Source of the DNA: Heyndrickxia sporothermodurans | GTDB taxonomy: Bacteria; Bacillota; Bacilli; Bacillales; Bacillaceae_C | Direction of reading: 5' to 3' | NCBI GenBank assembly: GCA_016756695.1 | Contig: CP066701.1 | Coordinates: 2,508,001 to 2,572,000 of the forward strand | Length of the DNA stretch: 64,000 bases | Shown here: in pieces, positions 30,906 through 40,473 of the stretch | Position numbering within the stretch: the stretch's first letter is position 1 | Layout: each line of letters opens with the position of its first letter | Position numbers and translations under genes: made by a program | The notes under the pieces: model-generated | What the model was told of the DNA's origin: nothing | Seen by the model: only the letters and a program-made list of their open reading frames with translations | Database searches by the model: none

Positions 30906-32501
30906 TTATTTGCTACATTCTGCCTGAATCATTTTTGACCAGGGCATGTATTGATCTAAAATTTCAGGGTTTTGTTGGACGCCGAGATTTGGTAAATCCG
31001 TAAAAAGTTTCTTTATATATTCATAGAAATCAACGCCGTTACTTTTGGCAGTTTCAGCAATACTTAAACAGATGGCATTCGCTTTTGCACCAGCTTCACT
31101 TACACTAAAGAGCCAATTTTTTCTTCCTATAACGTTGGGACGGATGGCGTTCTCGGCTGGATTATTATCCATTTCAATTCGCCCATCATTCAGGAATAAT
31201 TTGAGTCCATTTGCCCTGTTTAATGTGTATTCAGCTGCTTTTGCTAACGCATTTTTTCCGTAAAATGGTGATGTTTCAACCCAGTGAAGGAATTCCTCCA
31301 CGATTGGCTTCGAGTACTTTTGACGTTTTTTTCTTCGTTTACTCGGAGACAAACGTTTAAATTGCCTTTCTAGTCGATATAAATCATCACAATATTTCAC
31401 ACCGATTCTACCATTTTTGCTATCAGCTTTCAGCCAATAACGACGAACATGCGCCCAACAATTTGCGAAATTAACGCCTTCCAACTTATCATAAGCAGAA
31501 TAACCATCACACACAATCGTTCCAGAAAAGCCTTCAATAAAACTTTCAAGGACAGATCGAGCTCGAGATAATGCGCTTTGAAAGAGAGTCATTGTTGGCC
31601 CTTGGCTTGGCAGCACACTTCGAAACACCCAATTATACGCATTGGCTTGGCCAGATTTCCCATCGGATCGGTTGATAATTTGTCCGTATGTTTCATCGAC
31701 ATGCAAAACCGATTTTGCCATCATCAACTCTTTCATTCGTTCGTATACAGGTAACAGCCAATCATGTGCTACACGGATAACCCAATTCGATAGGTTTTTA
31801 TCATTGGTATTCAGTCCATAGCGATTCCATTCCTTTACCTGACGGTAAAGAGGTAAATATTGTGCAAATTTATCATAGATGACTTTGGCAAGTACGCTAG
31901 GACTTGCGATGCTACGCTGAATCGCTGGTTGTGGTGCTTTCCCGCGTTTGATTTGTGCTGGCTGTGATGAATCAACTTTGCAGTCTTTACATTCATACGC
32001 ATGTTCAATGTGCTGTACTTTCATCATTTTTGCAGGAATAAATTTTGCTTCTTCACGTACAAGTGTACTACCAATTTCAATCATTTGCCCTTGGCAACAG
32101 TCACAGATTGTATTTTTCGGATGATGGTGAATAGCTTCTACTTCAATACCATCATGCAAGGAATCATTTCGTTTTTTTGATTTAACTTTTCGTACAACAG
32201 TATAAGAGATTGTCTGTTGGCTTTGTTCTTCTGTGTGCTCAGGTTCGCTAAAAGCCGGGTCATCATCAAATAATGAGCCTTGCCCATCTGGTACGTTGTA
32301 TTTCGATTTTTCGGATTTCGATCCATATAAAAGTTTTGTTAAATGGCGAATTTGTTCAGTTAGCGCTTCAATCTGTTTAGTTGATTGATCTAGCTTTTTC
32401 GATAAGTCTTTGTTTTGTTGATTTGAATGAGCCAATTGTTCTTCGAGAAGTCGAATTAATTTCCCATATGGATTCTTGTTATTGGAAGAAGTATTAACCA
32501 T
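30906..32501 (-). CDS. tnpC: IS66 family transposase TnpC
   Basis: A 531-residue IS66 transposase: an N-terminal coiled coil (SNQQNKDLSKKLDQSTKQIE), a zinc-finger-like CxxC pair (TICDCCQG and ECKDCK), the DDE domain with HVDETYG, VCDGYSAY and the NNPAENAIRP region, and the short C-terminal IS66 domain. The frame is intact, in contrast to the second IS66 element at 49629. Confidence 0.93.
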   Translation of the reverse strand: MVNTSSNNKNPYGKLIRLLEEQLAHSNQQNKDLSKKLDQSTKQIEALTEQIRHLTKLLYGSKSEKSKYNVPDGQGSLFDDDPAFSEPEHTEEQSQQTISYTVVRKVKSKKRNDSLHDGIEVEAIHHHPKNTICDCCQGQMIEIGSTLVREEAKFIPAKMMKVQHIEHAYECKDCKVDSSQPAQIKRGKAPQPAIQRSIASPSVLAKVIYDKFAQYLPLYRQVKEWNRYGLNTNDKNLSNWVIRVAHDWLLPVYERMKELMMAKSVLHVDETYGQIINRSDGKSGQANAYNWVFRSVLPSQGPTMTLFQSALSRARSVLESFIEGFSGTIVCDGYSAYDKLEGVNFANCWAHVRRYWLKADSKNGRIGVKYCDDLYRLERQFKRLSPSKRRKKRQKYSKPIVEEFLHWVETSPFYGKNALAKAAEYTLNRANGLKLFLNDGRIEMDNNPAENAIRPNVIGRKNWLFSVSEAGAKANAICLSIAETAKSNGVDFYEYIKKLFTDLPNLGVQQNPEILDQYMPWSKMIQAECSK

Positions 32502-32603
32502 TTATTTCACCACTTTTCGTTCACCATAAGTTAGTTATATTATAACATTTTTAACGTAGAAAGCGAAGTTGAAAATGGCTATAAACCAACATTTCTAGCT
32601 TGT

Positions 32604-32957
32604 TTAGAATACTCCTTTTTGTGATTTTTGAATGGCCTTTGGTTGCTGAATGGACAACCCTTCTAACAACCAGCGAACCTCCTGTTGCGAAAGTTTACGT
32701 ACTTCATTTTCATCTTTTGGCCATTGAAGTTTTCCTCCATCTAGTCGCTTATAAAGCATGGCGAAACCATCGCCATCAAAATATAAACATTTATAACGGT
32801 CTTTACTCCAACCAGAGAAAAGGAAAATAGAATCTCCATATGGATCAAGTTCGAAAGAATCTTGAATTAGCGTTGCTAATCCATCAATTCCCTTCCTCAT
32901 ATCTGTTTTACCGCAAATAATATAAATGTTTTTTACACTGGTATAATCATGTTTCAT
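32604..32957 (-). CDS. tnpB: IS66 accessory protein TnpB (Orf2)
   Basis: A 117-residue protein with the IS66 Orf2 features KTDMRKGIDGLA and a closing WLLEGLSI. It is needed for IS66 transposition, but its biochemical role is unclear. It overlaps tnpA by 4 bp and lies about 100 bp before tnpC. Confidence 0.92.
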   Translation of the reverse strand: MKHDYTSVKNIYIICGKTDMRKGIDGLATLIQDSFELDPYGDSIFLFSGWSKDRYKCLYFDGDGFAMLYKRLDGGKLQWPKDENEVRKLSQQEVRWLLEGLSIQQPKAIQKSQKGVF

Positions 32958-33145
32958 AGATTTTTCAACTCCCTCATGACCGTTTGGATGATGTGCTCAT
33001 CTACGCCGTTGAAGAAGGAAATTTCAGCAGCTTCAATTTTGATTGTGCAAAAGCTATTTGAAGGATCTTTCGAAGTTGTGGATGTTATAATATTTTTTTC
33101 TGGTTGTATTGAAACGGGGACGATTGTTAGTTTTTGTTGTGACAT
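32954..33145 (-). CDS. IS66 accessory protein TnpA-like
   Basis: A 63-residue protein preceding tnpB with an ATGA overlap. It contains the IKIEAAEISFFNGVDEHIIQTVMREL segment typical of the C-terminal part of IS66 TnpA, but lacks the usual N-terminal helix-turn-helix and is about half the normal length. A GGAGGTGC ribosome site precedes the ATG. Confidence 0.75.
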   Translation of the reverse strand: MSQQKLTIVPVSIQPEKNIITSTTSKDPSNSFCTIKIEAAEISFFNGVDEHIIQTVMRELKNL

Positions 33146-33324
33146 AGGAAAAGCACCTCCTTAATTGATACGATTATTGTACTAAGGGGTGCTGATCATT
33201 TATATGCGTTGTTTGAATGGGGGCTTACTGGTCAACTACCATTATACAAGATTTGGGGAGGTACTTCTTTTTTTATCTCTTAAACCCCTTGATACACAAG
33301 GGCTAAGAATTATGAAATTCATTC

Positions 33325-33855
33325 ACTAAGGAAAATAATAAAGGAAATATCTCATCTATATCCATATATCCGGGGATAGGGAATAAAATAGCTGCACAAA
33401 TTCAACAAGATATACAATCTTATTTAGACGGAGCAGAAGAAGGAAATATCCAAGGATTTACTGATTTGAAAAAGGACTCTAATTCAGGGGAACTTGTTTA
33501 TTCTGTTCCAATTGGAAGAGCAACTGATAATATCCTACTTGGAAATCTGGGTCCTAATATTCCGATTAGATTACATGTGATTGGTGATGCTGCTGTAGAT
33601 TTAAAACATGAAATGGGTGAAACAGGAATAAATGGAACTGAAATTAAATTAAATATTGATGTGAAGGTTAATGTCCAAACAATTATTCCATTTGCAACAG
33701 ATGTTAAGGAATATTCTCAAACTGTTTCACTACTTACAGGTGCTTATCATATGGATGTTCCACAGTATTATAATGGAAACGGAGAATCATCCCCACCATC
33801 AATTCAATTAGATGGTGAAGAAAAAAAAGAAAAAGAATCAACAAAGAAAAAATAA
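33325..33855 (+). pseudogene. yunB: yunB, 3' fragment
   Basis: Carries the C-terminal two thirds of YunB: NKIAAQIQQDIQSYLDGAEE, VPIGRATDNILLGNLGP, IPFATDVKEYSQTV, DVPQYYNG, and a lysine-rich tail. It continues the 5' fragment at 29099-29353 and is separated from it by about 4 kb of insertion sequences. ATG and GTG codons inside are not preceded by good ribosome sites. YunB is conserved in spore formers and is made during sporulation; this strain lacks an intact copy here. Confidence 0.88.
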
Positions 33856-33882
33856 GAGCCTCATTTTTTTGAGGCTCTTATT
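33851..33882. terminator. Bidirectional terminator between yunB and lytH
   Basis: A 13-bp stem AATAAGAGCCTCA/TGAGGCTCTTATT with a T-rich loop and T/A runs on either side, located between convergent genes and overlapping both stop regions. Confidence 0.9.
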
Positions 33883-34853
33883 CTGTCTAAGCGTTCCCAT
33901 TGTTTTAAATATGGATATGGATCAAATGACCATTCTGTGCGCCCGTTGTCTTTATACATACCGTAGTGTAAATGCGGAGGGAATTTTCCAGATGTTCCTG
34001 GAGGGCCGTAACCCGTACTTCCTACACTTCCAATCAATGTTCCCGGTTTCACAATTTGTCCAATCTTTAATCCTTTCGCGAATCCATTTAAATGGGCAAA
34101 ATAATGATACGTATTATTAATATCGCGAATACCTACTCGCCAACCCCCAAATTTATTCCATCCCTTCATTTCAACAATACCGTAACTTGTGGATCGAACG
34201 GGGACGCCATATCCTGCGAAAATATCTGTACCCTCGTGTATTCTCCTGCCTCCCCAACCCCTAGAATCTCCCCAAGTATTGTGATACGTATAGTTATACC
34301 CTCTCGGTAAAGGAAATGTTTTATGATTTAAATCTAATCTGCCAAAATGTTTATAGAGCCTTGCTTTCTCCATGATGATACCAACGGTTTTATCCCTTTT
34401 ATAATACTCCCATAAAGCAATTTTAAATTGATCTTCATCTATTCCGTAATTTAAAATATGATTGGCAAATGAAAATAGAATATCGACGTCATCATTTATG
34501 TTAGCCTTTCCATCGCCATTTCCATCGACACCTATTCCGTTAAAAAACTGAATAGATAACGGATGAACATCTTTCCTGTCAGGATTTAAAAGACCGCTCC
34601 ATTGTTCGGGTTTAAAATAAATGCCTGTTATCCCTTTTGCTTTTGGCAAATCATTTCTAACTGAACGGATACTTCTTTCATAATGATCAACTGCAGCCAT
34701 ATAATACCAAGGAATATTTGTAACTGTTTCTACCCTTTTATATAATTCCATTCTTTTTTGAAAAATTTCTTCATCTGATAAAGTTTTGCTTGAAGCAAAA
34801 CAAGTTGGCGAAATAAATGCAAGCAATAGAAGTGAACATAGTAGGATACGCAC
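33861..34853 (-). CDS. lytH: L-Ala-D-Glu endopeptidase LytH (YunA), M23 family
   Basis: A 330-residue secreted or spore-localised peptidase. A signal peptide (MRILLCSLLLLAFISPTCFA) precedes a helical region with an EF-like DGNGDGKANINDD stretch and a C-terminal M23 domain with zinc ligands in HEGTDIFAGYG and HLHYG. B. subtilis LytH trims cortex peptide side chains to single L-alanine late in sporulation under sigma-K. The position next to yunB matches B. subtilis yunA. Confidence 0.93.
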   Translation of the reverse strand: MRILLCSLLLLAFISPTCFASSKTLSDEEIFQKRMELYKRVETVTNIPWYYMAAVDHYERSIRSVRNDLPKAKGITGIYFKPEQWSGLLNPDRKDVHPLSIQFFNGIGVDGNGDGKANINDDVDILFSFANHILNYGIDEDQFKIALWEYYKRDKTVGIIMEKARLYKHFGRLDLNHKTFPLPRGYNYTYHNTWGDSRGWGGRRIHEGTDIFAGYGVPVRSTSYGIVEMKGWNKFGGWRVGIRDINNTYHYFAHLNGFAKGLKIGQIVKPGTLIGSVGSTGYGPPGTSGKFPPHLHYGMYKDNGRTEWSFDPYPYLKQWERLDRIRASKK

Positions 34854-34970
34854 ATTCTTTGCCTCCTTGTAACTTAATGATTGCTATCAATTATTATTTG
34901 AACGAACGAATATTTCATAAGTATAAAATAATGGTAAAAAAAACTGCGTCTATTACGACGCAGTTAATCA

Positions 34971-35669
34971 CTATAAGTTCCCATTATCCATTCGTTCGCG
35001 GTATTCATCTTGATCTTCCGCTTTGTTTTTATGTTTATTAATAACTTCACCGTTTGGGTTTTCTCCATCATTTACTTTACGCCCTTGAGGTGAACGGCTT
35101 AACATTCTTTTAACGAGACCTTTAATGGTTTCTTCTTTATTTTGTGAATTTGAATCCATGTAGGCAATATTTTTAACATCTTGCCTTAATGATGTATCAT
35201 CTGTAACATAAACATGAAACCATCTTGGAACCACTGACATGGCTGTTTTCTTCACTTGATCAGCTACTTCAAAGCGGTCTTTTTTGTCTTTAGCATCTGT
35301 TCGATAAGCAACCAATACCTCTTCGTCAGTAACAAGTACCGAAGCATCATGGACATTCGGAATGGTTACAAGCATATTGCTGATTGATTTAGCAACTTTT
35401 TCCCTGTTCATCGCGTTATCTTGATTGAAATTGACGTTTTTATTTGGTACTGGACTTTTTACTTGGCGAACAAAACCAAATTCTTTTTCTTTTTCAGATT
35501 GTGTATTCACCTTTTCCGGGTTGTACAAATCTTCGTCATTTTGTTTATTTATCGTATTTCCCGAGTGCTTATAAATTCCGGGACTTTCGGCAACATTTTT
35601 ATTATTGGTACCACATGCAGTAAGAAGGGCTGTACCTAAAAGAGCAGCTGCAATTAATCGTTTTTGCAA
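34971..35669 (-). CDS. yutC: YhcN/YlaJ-family sporulation lipoprotein YutC
   Basis: A 232-residue lipoprotein: signal peptide with lipobox LLTAC (Cys at residue 19), an Asn/Lys-rich linker, then the YhcN/YlaJ domain (ANMREKVAKSISNMLV-like NREKVAKSISNML, HDASVLVTDEEVLVAYRT, SVVPRWFHVYVTDD) and a charged tail. Such lipoproteins are in the inner spore membrane. The gene adjoins lytH, as in B. subtilis yutC. A small hairpin with T-run is expected downstream (34940-34970 region, TGCGTC/GACGCA). Confidence 0.9.
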   Translation of the reverse strand: MQKRLIAAALLGTALLTACGTNNKNVAESPGIYKHSGNTINKQNDEDLYNPEKVNTQSEKEKEFGFVRQVKSPVPNKNVNFNQDNAMNREKVAKSISNMLVTIPNVHDASVLVTDEEVLVAYRTDAKDKKDRFEVADQVKKTAMSVVPRWFHVYVTDDTSLRQDVKNIAYMDSNSQNKEETIKGLVKRMLSRSPQGRKVNDGENPNGEVINKHKNKAEDQDEYRERMDNGNL

Positions 35670-35780
35670 AATAAAACACCTCCTATTTGTTATATTGCAC
35701 TTGAATCAGTTTTTTTTTCTTAGTAATTGATGGGGATTAAGTTATAATTTTAATTAAGGGAAAATAAAAGAGGTGGTTAG

Positions 35781-36056
35781 ATGATTAGTATTAATAATCA
35801 ATCTTACGAGATTATTAAAGATTTTCGCAATGGTTTTAATGAAGAAGCATTCCGAAATCGGTTTAGTGACATATTATCAAGATATGATTATATAGTTGGT
35901 GATTGGGGTTATGGTCAATTAAGATTAAGGGGCTTCTTTGAAGATGAAAATCCTAAAGCAACGTTTGATACAAAAATTGGTACGTTGACCGAATACTTGT
36001 ATGAATATTGTAATTTTGGCTGTGCCTATTTTGTAGCAAAAAAAATGCAAAACTAG
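35781..36056 (+). CDS. yutD: YutD-like DUF1027 protein
   Basis: A 91-residue DUF1027 protein with FNEEAFRNRFSDILSRYDYI, GDWGYGQLRLRGFF and a C-terminal YLYEYCNFGCAYF. It is conserved in Firmicutes and its function is unknown. AAGAGGTGG lies just upstream of the ATG. It is divergent from yutC, as in B. subtilis. Confidence 0.92.
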   Translation: MISINNQSYEIIKDFRNGFNEEAFRNRFSDILSRYDYIVGDWGYGQLRLRGFFEDENPKATFDTKIGTLTEYLYEYCNFGCAYFVAKKMQN

Positions 36057-36075
36057 CCCCGTTTAAGGGCTAGTT
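36051..36075. terminator. Terminator between yutD and the convergent gene
   Basis: A 9-bp stem AACTAGCCC/GGGCTAGTT overlapping both stop codons. The minus-strand side runs into a T-rich stretch (complement of GCAAAA), so it may serve either gene. Confidence 0.75.
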
Positions 36076-36378
36076 GCTTTCATCATATGGAGGTTCTTGA
36101 TTAACCTCACCGTCATCATGTGTAGGATGAGCACCTGGGTATTCTCTTGGTAAATCTTGATGAAAGGACTTAAACTCATAATTAAATGCACTATATGGTC
36201 GTTGACCTTTTTTCCATGGAGTGGATTTTCCTTGGACAGGTTCATTCTCACCTCGAGGTGCTCCATACGAACCTTCGGGTAAATCCTCGGGTATGATAAA
36301 ATTTTTTCTAGTCTCAACGGTTGATACATCTGTATAAGGAATATCTTCTTTATCTATATGTTCATATTTTTCATCCAT
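36070..36378 (-). CDS. Conserved hypothetical cytosolic protein
   Basis: A 102-residue hydrophilic, acidic protein rich in Pro, Glu and Gly (IPEDLPEGSYGAPRGENEP, STPWKKGQRPYSAFNYEF, HPTHDDGEVNQEPPYDE). It has no membrane segment or known domain that I can name. Similar Pro/Glu-rich small proteins occur in sporulating Bacillaceae; a spore role is only suggested by the neighbourhood. AGGAAGTG precedes the ATG. Confidence 0.7.
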   Translation of the reverse strand: MDEKYEHIDKEDIPYTDVSTVETRKNFIIPEDLPEGSYGAPRGENEPVQGKSTPWKKGQRPYSAFNYEFKSFHQDLPREYPGAHPTHDDGEVNQEPPYDESN

Positions 36379-36859
36379 ATTGATACACTTCCTTTTTAGG
36401 AGTTAATCTTATTATGTGTTATTTACGTTTAAACAATCCTCAAGAAGGGGTAGCGTCAGGAAAATGCGGATTTACAACGTTAAGGAAATCAAAATATAAA
36501 AAGCCTAATTTCTCGGTGTTATAAGTGAAAAATTAGGCTTTAGTTACTTCATTAAAGCGCCTGATTGTTGAAGACTAAAGTTTATATTCACCAAGAAAAT
36601 TGATGTGCTCTTATCCTAACAAATTTTATTTAGGACTTACATCGGATTAACCCCCGTATTTTGGACAGTATTTCTCTTAATCTCACTTTATCTTAAAATT
36701 ACATTCTTTTTCGTTTCCTTTTGTCCTTTTGAGATCATAGCCATTGCTTCCATTCCTTCAAGGGTAAAGGCTTCGCCCGACTATCGTCGCCCTTGATTCC
36801 ATTCCAGAAATGGCTGAAATAACTTTTGGGACAAAAGGAAGAAAAAATGGAAGGGGCGA

Positions 36860-37773
36860 TTAAACCCGTACCCCTTTGATTTTCACGTTTTCACATTGTT
36901 GCTGTTCATAAAACTCATTTGGCGATAAGTCTAAAATACTAGAATGCATGCGTCTTTCGTTATAAAACACCATAAACTCTGCGACTGATTCATAGGCTTG
37001 TGCATACGTTTCAAATTGCCATCTTGATAAACAATCATCTTCAAAAATTCTATGAAAAGACTCAATGTGAGCATTCATATTTGGCGTTTTTGGTGGAATT
37101 CTTTCATGTTCTAGTGTATTTTTTTTACAAAATTCTTCAAAGGTATGGGAGATAAACTGTGGTCCATTGTCTGTGCGAATCACAGGTTTTTCCCTTTCAT
37201 TTATCTACTGGCGCTTGAATAATGCCCGCAAAAGAGTTTGTTTTAGGTCTTTTGCTGTGCAAAACTTAATCCCATATAGTATTCGACAATACTACGATCA
37301 TACACATCGATGATGGACAATACAAAGAAGAATCGGTCTTCACCTTCGATGTAGCCATATTTAATGTCAATTTCCCATAATTTGTTCGAACTTTTAATCG
37401 TCCGATTTCGTGCTAGTTTTCTAGGGTATGAGACTTTCTTTTGCCGTTGCGGGCGTAAAATATCAAGTTCTTTGCACAACCGGTAAACTTTTTTTCTTGT
37501 TAATGATAAGATGGTATTTTCGACGAAGTAATTTTGTTAATTTACGATAGCCATAGTTGAAGCCATCGCCTGCAATTTCTTCAAGTAGGTATTCTTTGAT
37601 TTGTTCGTCAGATACCTTTTTACCGTCCTCTTTGATGGAATAACCGGGTGCTGGTACTGTCCCTCACTTACTTTCTTCTCTTCCACACGATAGTTCTTTT
37701 GATAATAGTATGTGGATCGAGAAATACCAATGATTTTCAGCACTTTTTGATCGGGTAGCCTTTTTGAATCCAA
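36860..37773 (-). pseudogene. IS3 orfB transposase, copy 1 (frameshifted)
   Basis: The DDE catalytic subunit. Pieces in three frames cover KVLKIIGISRSTYYYQKN, LWEIDIKYGYIEGEDRFFFV, the second Asp region MIRTDNGPQFIS and the final Glu region MNAHIESFHR. Breaks near 37510 and 37200 and a small insertion near 37660 (compare copy 2) prevent a full product. Confidence 0.85.
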
Positions 37774-37780
37774 CGATCGG

Positions 37781-38092
37781 CTACTTCAAGTTTTTCAGCA
37801 AGTGAGGGTTTTTCTTTTTTATAAGATCTCGTAGAATGGCGATTTCAAGGTCTTTTTCACCTAATATTATTTTTAGCTTTTCATTTTCCTCGGATAACTC
37901 TTTAGAATCAATATCTGGCAGCACAGTAACATCTACTTCACCGTATTTGCCATCTTTATATTCACGAATCCAACGACTTACCATGTTCGGATTCAGTTCG
38001 TATCGACGTGCTACTAACGAATTATTGCCTGTCTCAGTGGCTTCTTTTACGACTTGTAATTTGAAATCTTTTGAGTGTTTTGTTCGTTTCAT
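37781..38092 (-). CDS. IS3-family OrfA, copy 1
   Basis: A 103-residue helix-turn-helix protein (SKDFKLQVVKEATETGNNSL, VARRYELNPNMVSRWIREYK) followed by a leucine-zipper-like segment. Near its end the minus strand carries the slippery heptamer A-AAA-AAG (complement of 37814-37820), the classical site of -1 frameshifting that yields the OrfAB transposase in this family. Confidence 0.88.
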   Translation of the reverse strand: MKRTKHSKDFKLQVVKEATETGNNSLVARRYELNPNMVSRWIREYKDGKYGEVDVTVLPDIDSKELSEENEKLKIILGEKDLEIAILRDLIKKKNPHLLKNLK

Positions 38093-38170
38093 TATGTCAG
38101 CCTCCTTGGTACATTAAGTAGTATAATATTTATTACTCTTACTGTCCAAGTTCATTTAGGGGCTATAGAG

Positions 38171-38575
38171 AAAGACATTATTTTGACGGAGTATACTCAA
38201 TACTTGATTTACATCCAATTTGTTCTTTGTAAGTAACTTTCTGTCCATAACACCATCTCGAATGATGATGTTAGGATTGCCTAATAAGAGAGAACGTGTC
38301 GATTTATTTTTTAGAGTCATAAACTCTATTCCCAACATAAGAAACGTCCACAATCCGATGGCATATAAAAAATGAAAAATCCCTACCTTATCTTCATAAA
38401 TGGTATTTCCTAAAAGATCTCCAAGTACTAACACAAAAACTAAGTGAAACGGGGTTAACTGATAGATGGATGTTCTGCCTGTTATGATAATGATAAAAAA
38501 TAAAGTGGCAAAACCAACGATGACTTTGATCGTCAGTAAACCAATATTGACTTCTTCCAAAGTTTTTTCCTCCAA
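38171..38575 (-). pseudogene. DUF421 (YetF-like) protein truncated by IS3 copy 1
   Basis: About 135 residues of a DUF421 membrane protein: three membrane helices (VIVGFATLFFIIIITGRTS, the PFHLVFVLVLGDLLGNTIY segment and FLYAIGLWTFLMLGIEFMTL), then the cytoplasmic part up to DVNQVLSILRQNNVF, where the element begins. The full family is about 210-290 residues. A near-identical, also broken copy lies at 58990-59292. YetF-like DUF421 proteins are regular partners of spoVA2mob operons. Confidence 0.85.
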
Positions 38576-38583
38576 TTTAAATT

Positions 38584-39077
38584 TTACTTAGTTGTAAGAT
38601 CTTGAGGTTTAGATAAAGAGGCTAGTTTTAGTATTAAAGCTCGAGTTACAATTCCAACCATGATGTAATATATGAATGAATATCTGTATCTCCACTCTAA
38701 ATAATTAACAAGTTTGACCCACTCGCAAAAGGGTTCACCTATATAGGCATATGTTAGTGCCATAATGATCTGGGCTAAAATAAAAGATTTCCATCTTCTA
38801 AAATATTGATATAACAACATGTAAGCTACAGGTACCATTGAAAAATCAAAAGGAAAGGCCCTGGGAATAAAAGGTAGGAATGCAATGGGTAATCCCAAAA
38901 ACTGTATTGTGCACCAACTACATCTAATAAGGTTGTTGTTATGATAATTATGGTACCAAATAACAAAATTTCTAAAATAATGTATCGTTTAACAAGTTTA
39001 GCCCATATAACCCAAGGCACAACTAAAAAAACGACTAGTATCCACCATTCCCAAGTTAAAAACTCATTTTTAGCCAA
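38584..39077 (-). pseudogene. CBO0543-like membrane protein, frameshifted
   Basis: Two overlapping minus-strand frames make one family member. The first (MAKNEFLTWEWWILVVFLVV, WVIWAKLVKRY, VGAQYSFWDYPL) ends near 38880, and the second continues with FLPFIPRAFPFDFSMVPVAYML and YIGEPFCEWVKLVNYLEWRY. A single missing base in the region around 38895 explains the break. The family has about five membrane helices and unknown function, and is common in spore formers. It lies 8 bp from the DUF421 remnant. Confidence 0.75.
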
Positions 39078-39341
39078 CCATTTAATTCTAAATGATAGAG
39101 CTTATCTTCTAATAAATGTATTTCCTTAAGATTTTCAAATATATTATCTATTGATATCACCTCTATATTTAAATGAAAAGGTAACAGATATTTTTGAATT
39201 CAAACTCTTTGAGCTGCCTTTTTAGTATTACCGTTTTTTAGTAATGAATTTCCATCGTAAATAAGAAAAAAACCATGTTGGAGTTCATCAACACTTGGGT
39301 CGTGTTAAGTCGGTGTTAGCGCTTTTGTTCCTAAAAATATG

Positions 39342-40469
39342 TTAATCAACTGTTCCAGTTCGCTTAATTTCCACCTTTATATTTGGTTTTATCTTTAGTG
39401 CTGAGTATTTTTGTCTTAAATCTTTCTCAGTTAAATGGGAATATTTTCTTACACTTCTTATTTTTCTTCCGATGCCAATGGGATCCGTATTTAAATTTTT
39501 GAACTCCTCAAGTATATTTCCAAATTCTTTGTTTAGGGCTTCACTAATTAATTGCTCCATTTTGTTTAGTGTTTCTTTATTATTCAAAGATGTAGTGGGT
39601 TGAAGTTCTAATGTTGAAACGGATATCGTTGCATTTAAATGAACCAATTCTTCGCTCTTTATTTCAATGTTACCTTTGTACTTTATTGGATGAAGTGTAA
39701 TCTTATAACTATCGCTTTTAGGAAGGTTGAGTTCGGCCATACCCCTTTTCTCTAGTTCATCAGCAGCAATCTCTACAGTTATATCACCTAAAAATGCCTT
39801 TTTATTTGTGAATAATTTTATGTAAAGGGTGTTTATCAACGAAATAGACCCAACAATTTTATCTTCTTTGAATAATGCAACACCATCTATAGAAGGTGCT
39901 ACCCCCTTTGAATTTTTTATGATGGGTAGGGTAGGATCGATACCAATTTCATATAGAGTGGTTATAAAATCATGTAAGTTGGAGTTGACTAACATTTCTT
40001 TCTCTTCATGTTTATTCAATAGTTGATAGATATAGGATCCCATTTCGGGATATTCTTCATAGTTTGTATTGTTAATCGTCTCCTCAGCATTATCAGTAAT
40101 GGCCAAAAAGATTAAAGAACTGATCATGCTATCTCGTTGCGTTGTATCCAGAAAAGAAGAAATTCCTGTTTCTGCCATATTTTTATTAAACAGTATGGAC
40201 CTTAATTGACCAGACGTAATGTCATGGCTTGTTTGTTCCTCTAGTTTTTGTCTGATTTGTTTATTAGTCGTTCCTTCAGCTGAAAGGGTTACACTGGTCT
40301 TTTCTTCTTTTCGGTCAAATTGTAACAAACTGATAGTGCCTTTGTATGTATTGTCATCAAGCAAGTCATAACCAATAATCGTTGAAATCCCTTGCGTTTC
40401 TATTATTTTTTCAGGGGCCATGCATGCAGTACAAAGAAGAGAACACAGCAGAATAACCATTTTTTTCAT
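39342..40469 (-). CDS. Germinant receptor subunit C (GerC/GerKC-like lipoprotein)
   Basis: A 375-residue Ger(x)C lipoprotein: signal peptide with lipobox LLCTAC, the IGYDLLDDNTYKGTISL domain, and a C-terminal Ger domain (SYKITLHPIKYKGNIEIKSEE, KYSHLTEKDLRQKYSALKIKPNI). It sits on the outer face of the inner spore membrane as part of a GerA-type receptor. It follows gerB by 4 bp. Which germinant it senses cannot be told from sequence. Confidence 0.92.
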   Translation of the reverse strand: MKKMVILLCSLLCTACMAPEKIIETQGISTIIGYDLLDDNTYKGTISLLQFDRKEEKTSVTLSAEGTTNKQIRQKLEEQTSHDITSGQLRSILFNKNMAETGISSFLDTTQRDSMISSLIFLAITDNAEETINNTNYEEYPEMGSYIYQLLNKHEEKEMLVNSNLHDFITTLYEIGIDPTLPIIKNSKGVAPSIDGVALFKEDKIVGSISLINTLYIKLFTNKKAFLGDITVEIAADELEKRGMAELNLPKSDSYKITLHPIKYKGNIEIKSEELVHLNATISVSTLELQPTTSLNNKETLNKMEQLISEALNKEFGNILEEFKNLNTDPIGIGRKIRSVRKYSHLTEKDLRQKYSALKIKPNIKVEIKRTGTVD

Positions 40470-40473
40470 TTTA

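Larger units (their letters stand above)
30811..33228 (-). mobile_element. IS66-family element (copy 1), complete with target duplication
   Basis: A 2418-bp element ending in GTAAGCCC/GGGCTTAC terminal repeats and flanked by the perfect 8-bp duplication TGGTCAAC at 30803-30810 and 33229-33236, the length typical of IS66. It carries tnpA, tnpB and tnpC on the minus strand with all three frames open. It sits in the upstream part of the IS1182-like element, so it arrived later. Confidence 0.93.
29351..33319 (-). mobile_element. IS1182-like element inside yunB, itself interrupted by IS66
   Basis: Perfect 12-bp inverted repeats AATTTCATAATT (29351-29362) and AATTATGAAATT (33308-33319) bound the insertion, and yunB sequence resumes on both sides. 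Inside lie a broken minus-strand transposase (29423-30770) and a complete IS66-family element (30811-33228). Without the nested IS66 copy the element would be about 1.55 kb. The family name rests on the transposase only; the target duplication is not resolved. Confidence 0.8.
36642..38170 (-). mobile_element. IS3-family element, copy 1 (left of ger/spoVA2mob segment)
   Basis: About 1.53 kb, nearly identical to 47621-49144. Both copies share all sequence from TCGGATTAACCCCCG to GGGGCTATAGAG, with imperfect terminal repeats containing TTGGACAGTA. The element cuts the 3' end of the DUF421 gene at 38171. No matching 3-bp target duplication was found around either copy. Confidence 0.9.

Noticed and set aside
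38826-39077. Two separate membrane proteins at 38584-38898 and 38826-39077
   Set aside because: The two frames overlap and together match one CBO0543-like protein, so one frameshifted gene is more likely.
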